Part shown: piece by piece, positions 47,170 to 56,586 of the stretch
Position numbering within the stretch: the stretch's first letter is position 1
Layout: each line of letters starts with the position of its first letter
Assembly (NCBI RefSeq): GCF_000009765.2
Contig: NC_003155.5
Location: 3,596,001 to 3,660,000, forward strand
Origin: Streptomyces avermitilis MA-4680 = NBRC 14893
GTDB lineage: Bacteria > Actinomycetota > Actinomycetes > Streptomycetales > Streptomycetaceae
DNA: 64,000 nt
Direction of reading: 5' to 3'
Position numbers and translations under genes: made by a program
Notes under the pieces: model-generated
Databases searched by the model: none
What the model was told of the DNA's origin: nothing
Seen by the model: the letters and a program-made list of their open reading frames with translations, nothing else

Positions 47170-48246
47170 TTACGCGGCGGCGAGCTTCGCGGCCGAGTCC
47201 GCGTCGACGCAGGCCTGGATCATCGCGTCGAGGTCCCCGTCGAGCACCTGGTCCAAGTTGTACGCCTTGAAGCCGACGCGGTGGTCCGAGATGCGATTCT
47301 CCGGGAAGTTGTACGTACGGATCTTCTCGGAGCGGTCGACGGTGCGGACCTGGCTGCGGCGGGCGTCCGCGGCCTCCCGCTCCGCTTCCTCCTGGGCCGC
47401 CGCGAGGAGCCTGGAGCGCAGGATACGCATCGCCTGCTCCTTGTTCTGCAACTGGCTCTTCTCGTTCTGGCAGGAGGCGACCACACCGGTGGGCAGGTGC
47501 GTGATGCGCACCGCGGAGTCGGTGGTGTTGACGGACTGGCCGCCGGGGCCCGACGAGCGGTAGACGTCGATCCGCAGGTCGTTCGCGTGGATCTCGACGT
47601 CGACCTCCTCGGCCTCGGGCGTGACCAGCACACCGGCGGCGGAGGTGTGGATACGGCCCTGCGACTCGGTCGACGGCACCCGCTGCACGCGGTGCACACC
47701 GCCCTCGTACTTCATCCGCGCCCACACGCCCTGGCCGGGCTCGGTGGCACCCTGGCCGCCCTTGGTCTTCACGGCGACCTGGACGTCCTTGTAGCCGCCG
47801 AGCTCGGACTCGGTGGAGTCGATGATCTCGGTCTTCCAGCCGACGCGCTCGGCGTAGCGCAGGTACATGCGCAGCAGATCGCCGGCGAAGAGGGCCGACT
47901 CGTCGCCGCCCGCGCCCGCCTTGATCTCGAGGATGACGTCCTTGTCGTCGCTGGGGTCACGCGGGACCAGCAGCAGCCGGAGCTTCTCGGTGAGCTCCTC
48001 GCGCTGCTTCTCCAGGTCCTTGACCTCGGCGGCGAAGTCGGGGTCGTCGGCGACGAACTCCTTCGCCGTCTCGATGTCGTCCCCGGTCTGCTTCCAGGAG
48101 CGGTACGTCGCGACGATCGGGGTCAGCTCGGCGTAGCGCTTGTTGAGCTTGCGCGCGTTGGCCTGGTCGGCGTGCACCGACGGGTCAGCGAGCTTCTTCT
48201 CCAGGTCGGCGTGCTCGCCGATGAGTTCCTCGACCGCCTCGAACAT
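47170..48246 (-). CDS. prfA: Peptide chain release factor 1
   Basis: It recognises UAA and UAG at the ribosomal A site and triggers peptide release (358 residues, the standard RF1 length). GGQ lies in [20 protein letters not shown], preceded by the conserved [10 protein letters not shown](S)ALFAGDL and [21 protein letters not shown] blocks. ATG 48246 ([12 protein letters not shown]) is the family start. The frame upstream to 48363 only encodes the inverted-repeat element at 48312-48347 and is not protein-like. Confidence 0.96.
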   Translation of the reverse strand: MFEAVEELIGEHADLEKKLADPSVHADQANARKLNKRYAELTPIVATYRSWKQTGDDIETAKEFVADDPDFAAEVKDLEKQREELTEKLRLLLVPRDPSDDKDVILEIKAGAGGDESALFAGDLLRMYLRYAERVGWKTEIIDSTESELGGYKDVQVAVKTKGGQGATEPGQGVWARMKYEGGVHRVQRVPSTESQGRIHTSAAGVLVTPEAEEVDVEIHANDLRIDVYRSSGPGGQSVNTTDSAVRITHLPTGVVASCQNEKSQLQNKEQAMRILRSRLLAAAQEEAEREAADARRSQVRTVDRSEKIRTYNFPENRISDHRVGFKAYNLDQVLDGDLDAMIQACVDADSAAKLAAA

Positions 48247-48311
48247 CTCCGGCTCCAATGGGCTGTCCCCCGCTCCGGTACGGGCGTGGGACGTAGGTAC
48301 GGCATGGGGGT

Positions 48312-48347
48312 TCCCCCCGCTCGAGCGAAGTCGAGAACCTGGGGGAG
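48312..48347. repeat. Streptomyces-type intergenic inverted repeat upstream of prfA
   Basis: Nested arms TCCCCC...GGGGGA and CTCGA...TCGAG enclose GCGAAG. I recognise this shape as a palindromic repeat dispersed in Streptomyces genomes (from memory). It would form a strong hairpin in the rpmE-prfA leader. Confidence 0.7.
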
Positions 48348-48363
48348 GGTGGCTGCACCGCAA

Positions 48364-48411
48364 AGCGCCGGTCCCGATGCCCCCGGTACGGAGGCACCGG
48401 AGACCGGCGCT
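48364..48411 (-). terminator. Hairpin terminator downstream of rpmE
   Basis: AGCGCCGGTC (48364-48373) pairs perfectly with GACCGGCGCT (48402-48411), 10 bp after the rpmE stop. There is no U-run, which is common for Streptomyces terminators. Confidence 0.7.
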
Positions 48412-48420
48412 GTGGGCTCG

Positions 48421-48642
48421 CTACTTCTTGGCAGCGGCAGCCTTGCCGAAGCGGGCCTCGAAGCGGGCCACACGGCCACCGGTGTCGAGGATCTTCTGCT
48501 TGCCCGTGTAGAACGGGTGGCACTCGGAGCAGACCTCGGCGCGGACGGTGCCGCTGGAGATCGTGCTACGGGTGGTGAACGACGCGCCACAGGTGCAGCT
48601 GACCTGCGTCTCGACGTACTCGGGGTGGATGTCGCGCTTCAA
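48421..48642 (-). CDS. rpmE: 50S ribosomal protein L31, zinc-binding type
   Basis: A 73-residue ribosomal protein with four cysteines (C16, C18, C38, C41) that bind zinc, the C+ form of L31; zinc-independent paralogues lack them. It starts at ATG 48642 with [10 protein letters not shown]. It sits between the LCP gene and prfA in the conserved order, with its own hairpin terminator immediately downstream. Confidence 0.96.
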   Translation of the reverse strand: MKRDIHPEYVETQVSCTCGASFTTRSTISSGTVRAEVCSECHPFYTGKQKILDTGGRVARFEARFGKAAAAKK

Positions 48643-48775
48643 GGTGTCTCCTAGTTTCGGGAGGGCGCCGGGTCGCCGCCGCGGGATGCGGGGGGCGTGA
48701 ACCGGAGCCGACGTACCAGTCTGCCAGGACTGGGCGCATCCCCCAAAACCGGGGTGGGGGACGATCTATTCCCGA

Positions 48776-48833
48776 GGGCTTTTCGTGGCCTGTTCCCAAG
48801 GGTTTCGTGCGGCCTCCCAAGGGTTTTCGTGCG
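48776..48833. repeat. Three 21-22-bp tandem repeats between the LCP and rpmE genes
   Basis: Three imperfect copies of a unit around AAGGGTTTTCGTGCG lie directly after the LCP gene stop. Function unknown. Confidence 0.65.
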
Positions 48834-48838
48834 ACCGG

Positions 48839-49978
48839 TCAGCCGGACGTCACGACACCCTTGGCGGAGCCGGTGGCCGTGCCGTGGGTGGCCGCCTTCG
48901 GGATGGCCCGGTCGTCCTTGAGTGCCTTCCAGATCAGCTGGGCCTTGGCCTTATCGACGAGGACGCGGTTGGCGTTCGCCGCGTCGTAGTGGACCGGCAT
49001 CGTCACCATGTTCATGTGGGACGAGCTGATGCCCTTGAGTCCGCCGGCGAAAGACGCGAGGTCCTTGACGGAGGCCAGTTCGGAATCGGTGGTGACGGTC
49101 TTGGTCGCGGTGTCGGCGAGGTCGTACAGCTTCGTCGGGCTGGTCAGGACGCCGATGTGCTTGACCTGGTTGACCAGGGCCTTGATGAACGCCTGCTGGA
49201 GCTGGATGCGGCCGAGGTCGGAGCCGTCGCCGACGCCGTGCCGGGTGCGGACCAGGCCGAGCGCCTGCCGGCCGTCGAGCGTGTGAGTGCCGGCCTTCAG
49301 GTCGAGGTGGCTGTCCTTGTCGGCGATGTCCTTGGTGGTGGTCACCCGGACGCCACCGAGGTCGTCGATGAGGTCCTGGAAGCCGGAGAAGTCGACCTCG
49401 AGGTAGTGGTCCATGCGGATGCCGGTCATCGACTCGACGGTCTTCACCGCGCAGGCGGCGCCGCCGGTGGAGTACGCGGAGTTGAACATCGCGCTCGACG
49501 AGCCCGGGTACACGGTGCCCTTGCGGCCGGTGCACCGGGGGCGCTCGACGAGGGTGTCGCGCGGGATGGAGACCACGCTGGCCTTCTTGTGACCCCGGTA
49601 GATGTGCACGATCATCGCGGTGTCCGAGCGGGCGCTGCCGTCGTCGGTGCCGCCGCCCAGCTTCTTGTTGCTGCCGGAGCGCGTGTCCGAGCCGAGGACC
49701 AGGATGTTCTCGGAGCCGTCGTCGACCTTCAGCGGCCGGTCGGTGCCGAGGGCCTGGTTGATGTCGACGCTCTTGATGTTGCCGTTGAGCTTGAAGTAGA
49801 GGTAGCCGGCGCCGGTCCCCCCGAGGACGACGACGCCCGCGGCCGCCCAGGCCGTGATGAGCAGGGCCTTGCGGCGCGTGCCGGGGGGCTTTCTGCGGCG
49901 CCCCTTGGCGCGGCGGCGCGGGCCCTCGGTGCCGGTGCTCCCCGGTATGCCGGGTTCCGGCGTGCTCTCGGCAGACAT
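48839..49978 (-). CDS. LytR-CpsA-Psr family cell-envelope glycopolymer ligase
   Basis: A membrane-anchored extracytoplasmic protein (379 residues) expected to attach teichoic-acid-like or other glycopolymers to peptidoglycan from polyprenyl pyrophosphate. It has a basic cytoplasmic N-terminus (RRRAKGRRRKPPGTRRK), one membrane helix at about residues 38-62, then the LCP domain with NILVLGSDTRSG, SDTAMIVHI, VVSIPRDTLVE, and the catalytic Arg-rich VRTRHGVGDGSDLGRIQLQQ. The mature domain has a Cys pair that could form a disulphide. ATG 49978 is the start. It is the conserved rho neighbour in Streptomyces and may use a lipid-linked product of the nearby rfe-like transferase. Confidence 0.92.
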   Translation of the reverse strand: MSAESTPEPGIPGSTGTEGPRRRAKGRRRKPPGTRRKALLITAWAAAGVVVLGGTGAGYLYFKLNGNIKSVDINQALGTDRPLKVDDGSENILVLGSDTRSGSNKKLGGGTDDGSARSDTAMIVHIYRGHKKASVVSIPRDTLVERPRCTGRKGTVYPGSSSAMFNSAYSTGGAACAVKTVESMTGIRMDHYLEVDFSGFQDLIDDLGGVRVTTTKDIADKDSHLDLKAGTHTLDGRQALGLVRTRHGVGDGSDLGRIQLQQAFIKALVNQVKHIGVLTSPTKLYDLADTATKTVTTDSELASVKDLASFAGGLKGISSSHMNMVTMPVHYDAANANRVLVDKAKAQLIWKALKDDRAIPKAATHGTATGSAKGVVTSG

Positions 49979-50334
49979 GTGCTCCTCAGTCCTGTGTCGG
50001 TCGGTTATCCCCTGCTTTCAGGGCCAGGCCCGGTCTGTCGTGACGCGTACCGCTTCGTGGTCACTCCGTACGGTCAGACGGGGAAACTCGGGAAAGGGTT
50101 GCACAACGCAGTGTGTCCAGTGTGTGCGGATTTAGTGACGCCCAGTGACTGTGCGAGTCGGCGATACGGGGCTCACCTGCGGTTTCGCGGGAGTTTGCGG
50201 AGCGGTGCGAAGGCCCCGGCGGACGGGCCGCCTGTGGCAAAGGTCTCCGCGGGACGTACGCACGTGCAACGGAAAAGGGCCGCCCCCGGCACCGGTCGGT
50301 CGGTGTCGGGGGCGGCCCCTCTGAAGCAGACGCG
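49979..50334. other. Intergenic region between rho and the LCP gene
   Basis: These 356 bp hold the rho terminator (50277-50318) and presumably the LCP promoter. No further gene is seen. Confidence 0.6.
50277..50318 (-). terminator. Intrinsic terminator of rho
   Basis: A 17-bp inverted repeat (50277-50293 with 50302-50318, one mismatch, 8-nt loop) starts 17 nt after the rho stop and is followed on the transcribed strand by TTTTCC. It is a textbook Rho-independent terminator. Confidence 0.85.
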
Positions 50335-52401
50335 TCAGTCGTTGCCGTTGCCCGGCATCGGCGTCGTCTTCTGAATCTGGAGCAGGAACTCGGCGTTCGA
50401 CTTCGTCTGCTTCATCTTGTCGAGCAGCAGCTCGATCGCCTGCTGCTGGTCGAGCGCGTGCAGCACGCGACGCAGCTTCCAGGTGATGGCGAGCTCGTCG
50501 CTGCCGAGCAGGATCTCTTCCTTACGGGTGCCGGACGCATCGACGTCCACCGCCGGGAAGATGCGCTTGTCGGCGAGCTTCCGGTCGAGCTTGAGCTCCG
50601 CGTTGCCGGTGCCCTTGAACTCCTCGAAGATCACCTCGTCCATGCGCGAGCCGGTGTCGACGAGCGCGGTGGCCAGGATGGTCAGCGAGCCGCCGTCCTC
50701 GATGTTGCGCGCGGCACCGAAGAAGCGCTTCGGCGGGTACAGCGCGGTCGAGTCGACACCACCGGACAGGATGCGGCCGGAGGCGGGCGCGGCGAGGTTG
50801 TACGCACGGCCCAGACGCGTGATCGAGTCGAGCAGGACGACCACGTCGTGGCCCAGCTCCACCAGCCGCTTGGCGCGCTCGATGGCGAGCTCGGCGACCG
50901 TGGTGTGGTCCTCGGCCGGGCGGTCGAAGGTCGAGGAGATGACCTCGCCCTTCACCGACCGCTGCATGTCGGTGACCTCTTCCGGACGCTCGTCGACCAG
51001 GACGACCATCAGGTGGCACTCGGGGTTGTTGGTCGTGATCGCGTTGGCGATCGCCTGCATGATCATGGTCTTGCCGGTCTTCGGCGGGGCCACGATCAGA
51101 CCGCGCTGGCCCTTACCGATCGGCGCGACGAGGTCGATGATGCGGGTCGTCAGCACGCCCGGGTCGGTCTCCAGGCGGAGCCGGTCCTGCGGGTAAAGGG
51201 GCGTCAGCTTGTTGAACTCCGGTCGCCCGCGCCCGGATTCGGGCGCCATGCCGTTGACCGAGTCGAGGCGGACGAGCGCGTTGAACTTCTCGCGCCGCTC
51301 GCCGTCCTTGGGCTGACGGACCGCGCCGGTGACGTGGTCGCCCTTGCGCAGGCCGTTCTTGCGGACCTGGGCGAGGGAGACGTACACGTCGTTCGGACCC
51401 GGCAGGTAGCCGGACGTCCGGATGAACGCGTAGTTGTCGAGGATGTCCAGGATGCCCGCGACGGGGATCAGGACGTCGTCGTCGGCGACCTGCGGCTCGT
51501 TGGCGCCGAACTCGTCGCGGCCACGGCGGCCACGGCGGTCCCGGTAACGACCGCGGCGACCGCGGCGGCCACCCTCGAAGTCGTCGTCGTCCTGCGGGCC
51601 GTTGTCACGCTGACGGTCCTGGCGGTCCTGGCGGCCGGTGGCCTGCTGCTGGCCGCCGCCGCGCTGCTGGCCGCCCTGGCCCTGCTGCTCGTCGCCCTTG
51701 TTGCCACGGCGGTCGCGGTCCCGGCCGCGGTCCCCGCGGTCGCCCCGCTCTCCACGGTCTCCACGGTCGCCCCGCTCTCCACGGTCTCCGCGGTCGCCAC
51801 GGTCACGGCGGTCGCGGCGGCCCTGACGGCCCTCGCCGCCGTCGGCGGCGTCGCCCTTGGCCTCGCCGGCGGGCGTCTCGGCCTTCGGCTCGCTCTTCGC
51901 CTCGGCGGCGACCGTCTCGGGGCTGCCGGCCTCGGCGGTGGCACGGCGCCGGCGGCGCTCGGCCGGGGCGTCCTCGCTGGCGGGCTGGCCGGGGATCTCG
52001 ATCTGCTGCTGCGCCACGGCCTTCTCGGCGGCGGGCTTCGCGGCCCGCTCCGCCTTCTCGGCGGGGGCGGCGTCGTCGCCCGTACGAGCCTTGGAGGTGG
52101 CACGGCGCTTGGGCTTGGTCTCGGTGGCGTCCGCGGCGGACGCTGCCGCCTTGGCCGGGGCGCCGCCGCCCGCCTGCGCCTCCTTGATGACCTCGATCAG
52201 CTGGCTCTTGCGCATCCGCGCGGTGCCCCTGATGCCGAGGCCGGATGCGACCTGCTGCAGCTCGGCCAGCACCATGCCCTCGAGGCCGGTACCGCGGCGC
52301 CGCCGGGAGCCGGCACCGGTGGCAGGCGCGGAGGCGTCCGTGGCGGGCGCGGCAGCGGTCTCCTCGACACGTGCGCCCATCAGATCGGTGGTGTCGCTCA
52401 C
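50335..52401 (-). CDS. rho: Transcription termination factor Rho
   Basis: A hexameric RNA helicase that terminates transcription (688 residues). Order: an acidic/Ala-rich start, a Rho-N helical domain (about 37-75), a long actinobacterial insertion (about 80-300) rich in Arg, Asp, Gly and Gln ([14 protein letters not shown]), the RNA-binding OB fold ([21 protein letters not shown]), and the RecA-like ATPase with Walker [13 protein letters not shown] (near 440) and [15 protein letters not shown]. The RGD-type insertion is encoded by tandem repeats at about 51720-51830 and is expected to vary in length. ATG 52401 is the start. A 419-bp leader precedes it, consistent with the autoregulation known for rho. 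Confidence 0.96.
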   Translation of the reverse strand: MSDTTDLMGARVEETAAAPATDASAPATGAGSRRRRGTGLEGMVLAELQQVASGLGIRGTARMRKSQLIEVIKEAQAGGGAPAKAAASAADATETKPKRRATSKARTGDDAAPAEKAERAAKPAAEKAVAQQQIEIPGQPASEDAPAERRRRRATAEAGSPETVAAEAKSEPKAETPAGEAKGDAADGGEGRQGRRDRRDRGDRGDRGERGDRGDRGERGDRGDRGRDRDRRGNKGDEQQGQGGQQRGGGQQQATGRQDRQDRQRDNGPQDDDDFEGGRRGRRGRYRDRRGRRGRDEFGANEPQVADDDVLIPVAGILDILDNYAFIRTSGYLPGPNDVYVSLAQVRKNGLRKGDHVTGAVRQPKDGERREKFNALVRLDSVNGMAPESGRGRPEFNKLTPLYPQDRLRLETDPGVLTTRIIDLVAPIGKGQRGLIVAPPKTGKTMIMQAIANAITTNNPECHLMVVLVDERPEEVTDMQRSVKGEVISSTFDRPAEDHTTVAELAIERAKRLVELGHDVVVLLDSITRLGRAYNLAAPASGRILSGGVDSTALYPPKRFFGAARNIEDGGSLTILATALVDTGSRMDEVIFEEFKGTGNAELKLDRKLADKRIFPAVDVDASGTRKEEILLGSDELAITWKLRRVLHALDQQQAIELLLDKMKQTKSNAEFLLQIQKTTPMPGNGND

Positions 52402-52820
52402 GAAGGGTCCTTCCCTGGAGCGGACGTCGGCCTGTCTGGCTCGGCGACCGGTTGTGCTGTCCGGCTTTGGTCCTGTCTGTGTGGACCGTGCCGGGGCGGT
52501 GGACCGCCAAAGTGGCGGAAGAGAATTTCTGGTGATGGCGCTTTCCCGGGCCGTGGCACTGGAGTGTCGGTGTCACGCGGCTGGGTCACGCCGATTCCGG
52601 AGCGTGCTCGACAAACCGCTCAGCGTCCGCGTACGACGTACGCGATGACGTACGGAACACAATGCGGCTTGGGAGGCTCCCGGAAGAATGGTTGTCCCGG
52701 ACGGGGACACGAAGCACCTCGCCATGGCGGGGTCGGGTGCAGACTTGAGGTTAACACTACCGGATCCAACAAACATTCCCCCTCTCCAAACCCGGCAACC
52801 GTATGCAGTTCGGCAGGTCT
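52402..52820. promoter_or_regulatory. rho leader/promoter region
   Basis: A 419-bp gap between thrB and rho. It contains a perfect 17-bp palindrome, CGCGTACG-A-CGTACGCG (52628-52644), and an A/T-richer patch near 52755-52790 that could hold the promoter. No gene was found. Confidence 0.5.
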
Positions 52821-53738
52821 CTAGGCGGCAAGCGGCAGCACGCTCGCTCCCCGGGCGTCGAGGCTCAGCCGGTTGGCGGCCCAGCCCTCGCCCGCCAGAC
52901 GGGCGACCTTGTCGGCCGACGCCTCGTCGGCCAGCGCCAGGACCGTGGGTCCGGCCCCGGAGATCACCGCGGGGATGCCGTCGGCCCGCAGCCGCTCCAC
53001 CAGCGCCATGCTCTCCGGCATGGCCGGGGCGCGGTACTCCTGGTGCAGCCGGTCCTCCGTGGCGGGCAGCAGCAGCTCGGGGCGCCTGGTCAGGGCCTCG
53101 ACGAGCAGTGCGGCACGGCCCGCGTTGGCGGCGGCGTCGACATGCGGGACGCTGCGCGGGAGCAGTCCGCGCGCGGTCTCGGTCAGGACCGCCTTTCCGG
53201 GCACGAAAACCACCGGAACGATGGAATCGGCAGGCTCCATCCTGATGGCGCGCGCGGCGCCGCCCTCCATCCAGGAGAGCGTGAAACCACCGAGGAGACA
53301 GGCCGCGACATTGTCGGGGTGTCCCTCGATCTCGGTGGCGAGCTCGAGCAGGGCGGTGTCGTCCAACTTCCCGTCCCCGCCTATGGTCACGGCTCGCGCG
53401 GCGACGATGCCGGCGCAGATGGCGGCCGACGAGGAGCCGAGGCCACGGCCGTGTGGAATGCGGTTGGCGCAAACGATCTCAAGGCCGCGCGGCTGGCCGC
53501 CCAGCAGATCGAAGGCGGTGCGCAGGGAGCGGGCGAGGAGATGCCTCTCGTCGCGCGGGAGCGTCTCGCTGCCCTCACCCGCGATGTCGATGTGCAGCCC
53601 GGAGTCGGCCACCCGGACGACCACGTCGTCGTACAGACCCAGCGACAGGCCCAGGGCGTCGAAGCCCGGACCGAGGTTGGCGCTGGTGGCGGGGACGCGC
53701 ACCCGGACGGCGGCGGCACGGAACGCTGGACCGGCCAT
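52821..53738 (-). CDS. thrB: Homoserine kinase
   Basis: A GHMP-family kinase that phosphorylates homoserine with ATP in the threonine pathway (305 residues). The ATP-binding motif IPHGRGLGSSSAAICAG is near residues 92-108, the N-terminal VRVPATSANLGPGFDALGL near 12-30, and the C-terminal glycine motif ISGAGPTVLAL near 258. ATG 53738 is preceded by AAGGAG 12 nt upstream, slightly far. The frame extends to 53966 without a better site. Last gene of the hom-thrC-thrB run. Confidence 0.95.
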   Translation of the reverse strand: MAGPAFRAAAVRVRVPATSANLGPGFDALGLSLGLYDDVVVRVADSGLHIDIAGEGSETLPRDERHLLARSLRTAFDLLGGQPRGLEIVCANRIPHGRGLGSSSAAICAGIVAARAVTIGGDGKLDDTALLELATEIEGHPDNVAACLLGGFTLSWMEGGAARAIRMEPADSIVPVVFVPGKAVLTETARGLLPRSVPHVDAAANAGRAALLVEALTRRPELLLPATEDRLHQEYRAPAMPESMALVERLRADGIPAVISGAGPTVLALADEASADKVARLAGEGWAANRLSLDARGASVLPLAA

Positions 53739-54075
53739 CGCTCGATGACTCTCCTTGAGCTGCGGGATTGTCGAATGACATTCGCTACGACATTGGATAC
53801 GTACACGGAGACCCTGAGGCCGCAATGACGGCGCGGCACCGCGGCATATGCGGCGGGCGGGTTCAGTACAGCCTATCGAAGGAAGGTTCTGTGGCGACAT
53901 AGGGCGCACGGGAGGCGCACGATGCGTGTCGTAAGCCCCCCGTGCACCCCTCATGGGGTGCAGCATGGGGTTACCGGGGGTTACCCCCCAAAACCCCTGC
54001 CTGTACCGCCCACCCCTACCGCCCGGGCGAACCGTTCGAGCCGCCTGAACCGCTCGAACCGCCCGGGCGAACCGT
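53739..54075. other. Intergenic region between thrC and thrB
   Basis: These 337 bp hold a perfect 8-bp hairpin TGCACCCC-tcat-GGGGTGCA (53943-53962), a following GGTTACC duplication, and a repeated CGGGCGAACCGTT (54026 and 54064 vicinity) just after the thrC stop. The hairpin could partly terminate transcription between the genes. Confidence 0.5.
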
Positions 54076-55134
54076 TTACGCGAGCCCGAGCCGCTCGGCC
54101 GCCGTGGCCGCGTCGACCGGGACCGTGACCGGCTGCGGAGCGCCCGCGACGGCCCAGTCGGGGTCCTTGAGGCCGTTGCCGGTGACCGTGCAGACGATGG
54201 TCTGGCCCGGGTCGACCTTGCCCTGCTCGGCGGCCTTCAGCAGACCGGCGACGGACGCGGCGGACGCGGGCTCGACGAAGACGCCCTCCTGCGCGGCCAA
54301 CAGCCGGTAGGCGCGCAGAATCTCACGGTCCGTCACCTCGTCGATGAAACCGCCGGATTCGTCCTTCGCCGCCAGCGCGAACTTCCAGGACGCCGGGTTG
54401 CCGATACGGATCGCGGTGGCGATGGTCGACGGGTCCTTGACGACCTCGCCACGCACGATCGGGGCGGAGCCGGATGCCTGGAAGCCCCACATACGGGGCT
54501 TGTGGCGGGCGATGCCGTCGGCGGCGTACTCCTGATAGCCCTTCCAGTACGCGGTGATGTTGCCCGCGTTGCCGACCGGGAGGACGTGGATGTCGGGCGC
54601 GTCACCGAGCATGTCGACGATCTCGAACGCCGCGGTCTTCTGCCCCTCGATACGCACCGGGTTGACCGAATTGACCAGCGCCACCGGGTAGTTGTCGGAC
54701 AGGTTGCGCGCGAGGGTGAGGCAGTCGTCGAAGTTGCCATCGACCTGGAGGATCTTCGCGCCGTGCACGAGGGCCTGGCCCATCTTGCCGAGGGCGATCT
54801 TGCCCTGCGGGACGAGCACGGCGCAGACCATGCCCGCGCGTACGGCGTACGCGGCGGCGGAGGCCGACGTGTTGCCGGTGGAGGCGCAGATGACCGCCTT
54901 CGCGCCCTCCTCCTTGGCCCGCGTGATGGCCATGGTCATGCCGCGGTCCTTGAAGGACCCGGTGGGGTTGGCGCCCTCCACCTTGAGGTGGACCTCGCAG
55001 CCCGTGCGCTCGGAGAGCACCTGCGCGGGCACGAGCGGCGTCCCGCCCTCACGGAGCGTCACGACCGGCGTACTGTCGGAGACGGGCAGCCGGTCCCGGT
55101 ACTCCTCGATGATTCCGCGCCACTGGTGGGTCAT
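54076..55134 (-). CDS. thrC: Threonine synthase
   Basis: A PLP enzyme converting O-phosphohomoserine to threonine (352 residues, the short class). PLP-lysine K62 lies in [13 protein letters not shown], and the phosphate-binding glycine loop in [16 protein letters not shown] 55134 lies 6 bp after the hom stop, so the two are co-translated. Product of the same pathway as hom and thrB. Confidence 0.96.
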   Translation of the reverse strand: MTHQWRGIIEEYRDRLPVSDSTPVVTLREGGTPLVPAQVLSERTGCEVHLKVEGANPTGSFKDRGMTMAITRAKEEGAKAVICASTGNTSASAAAYAVRAGMVCAVLVPQGKIALGKMGQALVHGAKILQVDGNFDDCLTLARNLSDNYPVALVNSVNPVRIEGQKTAAFEIVDMLGDAPDIHVLPVGNAGNITAYWKGYQEYAADGIARHKPRMWGFQASGSAPIVRGEVVKDPSTIATAIRIGNPASWKFALAAKDESGGFIDEVTDREILRAYRLLAAQEGVFVEPASAASVAGLLKAAEQGKVDPGQTIVCTVTGNGLKDPDWAVAGAPQPVTVPVDAATAAERLGLA

Positions 55135-55140
55135 TGCTCG

Positions 55141-56433
55141 TTACTCTCCTTCAACCCGCATGATGCTGGCGACACCCCGCACGGTGTCGAGGCTGCGCAG
55201 TGCCTCGACGGTCCCGCTCAGGGACGCGTCGGACGCACGGTGGGTGACGACGACGAGGGAGGCCTCGCCGTCCTTGCCCTGCTGACGCACGGTATCGATC
55301 GACACCCCGTGCTCGGCGAAGACGGTGGCAACCTGGGCGAGAACACCCGGTTTGTCGGCCACGTCAAGGCTGATGTGGTAGCGCGTGACGACCTCGCCCA
55401 TGGGCGACACGGGCAGGGCGGCGTACGCGGACTCGCCGGGCCCGGTCGTGCCGCTGAGCTTGTTGCGACACACGGCGACCAGGTCGCCGAGCACGGCGGA
55501 GGCGGTCGGCGAGCCGCCCGCACCCGGCCCGTAGAACATGAGCTGCCCGGACGCGTCCGACTCGACGAAGACGGCGTTGTACGCGCCGCGCACGGAGGCG
55601 AGCGGGTGGGTGAGCGGAATCATCGCGGGGTGCACGCGCGCGGTGACGGAACCCCCGTCCGCGGCCCGCTCACAGATGGCGAGCAGCTTGATGGTGCAGC
55701 CCATGTTCTTCGCCGAGGCGAAGTCGGCGGCGGTGACCTCGGCCATGCCCTCGCGGTAGACGTCGTCGAGACGCACGCGCGTGTGGAAGGCGATTCCGGC
55801 GAGGATGGCGGCCTTGGCGGCGGCGTCGAACCCCTCGACGTCGGCGGTCGGGTCGGCCTCGGCGTACCCGAGCGCGGTGGCCTCGTCGAGGGCTTCCTGG
55901 TAGCCGGCGCCCGTCGAGTCCATCTTGTCGAGGATGAAGTTGGTGGTGCCGTTGACGATGCCGAGCACACGGTTGACCTTGTCGCCGGCGAGGGACTCGC
56001 GCAGCGGCCGGATCAGCGGGATGGCACCGGCGACGGCGGCCTCGTAGTAGAGGTCGCGGCCGTGCTCCTCGGCGACGGCGTGCAGGGCGGCGCCGTCCTG
56101 GGCGAGGAGCGCCTTGTTGGCGGAGACGACGGACGCGCCGTGCTCGAAGGCCGTGGTGATCAGGGCACGGGCGGGCTCGATACCGCCGATGACCTCGACG
56201 ACGACGTCGATGTCGCCCCGTTTGACGAGGGCGGTGGCGTCGGTGGTGACCAGTGCGGGGTCGATGCCCTCACGCACCTTGGAGGGCCGGCGGACGGCCA
56301 CGCCCGCGAGTTCCACCGGGGCCCCGATCCTGGCGGCGAGATCGTCGGCGTGCGTCGTCATGATGCGCGCCACCTCTGAGCCGACAACCCCACAGCCCAG
56401 CAGCGCCACCTTCAGCGGACGCGTACGCATCAT
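55141..56433 (-). CDS. hom: Homoserine dehydrogenase
   Basis: It reduces aspartate semialdehyde to homoserine with NAD(P)H (430 residues). N-terminal Rossmann motif VALLGCGVVGSEVARI, the catalytic region ANKALLAQDG and EAAVAGAIPLIRPLRESLAGD, GIVNGTTNFILDKM, and a C-terminal ACT domain (YHISLDVADKPGVLAQVA) for feedback by threonine. The start is the first of two ATGs (56433), with GAGG 5 nt upstream; the longer frame to 56481 has no such site. First gene of the threonine run, between lysA and thrC. Confidence 0.95.
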   Translation of the reverse strand: MMRTRPLKVALLGCGVVGSEVARIMTTHADDLAARIGAPVELAGVAVRRPSKVREGIDPALVTTDATALVKRGDIDVVVEVIGGIEPARALITTAFEHGASVVSANKALLAQDGAALHAVAEEHGRDLYYEAAVAGAIPLIRPLRESLAGDKVNRVLGIVNGTTNFILDKMDSTGAGYQEALDEATALGYAEADPTADVEGFDAAAKAAILAGIAFHTRVRLDDVYREGMAEVTAADFASAKNMGCTIKLLAICERAADGGSVTARVHPAMIPLTHPLASVRGAYNAVFVESDASGQLMFYGPGAGGSPTASAVLGDLVAVCRNKLSGTTGPGESAYAALPVSPMGEVVTRYHISLDVADKPGVLAQVATVFAEHGVSIDTVRQQGKDGEASLVVVTHRASDASLSGTVEALRSLDTVRGVASIMRVEGE

Positions 56434-56535
56434 CCGACCTCGTTTCCTCATACCGTCTACGGTTGGACCAGTCTCACTCACCGAACGGGACTTTCCGGCC
56501 TTTGTCCGGATCGTGAGACGTCTATTTCATTTTCC

Positions 56536-56568
56536 CGGCGGCGGAAATCAGGAGATCTTCCGCCGCCG
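56536..56568 (-). terminator. Hairpin between lysA and hom
   Basis: CGGCGGCGGAA (56536-56546) pairs perfectly with TTCCGCCGCCG (56558-56568), just past the lysA stop. A likely terminator or attenuator separating lysA from hom. Confidence 0.65.
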
Positions 56569-56586
56569 TACAGCTGCTGCCGTCCG

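Noticed and set aside
48247..48363. N-terminal extension of prfA
   Set aside because: The extension encodes an intergenic inverted repeat, and RF1 proteins begin at the MFEAVEEL position.
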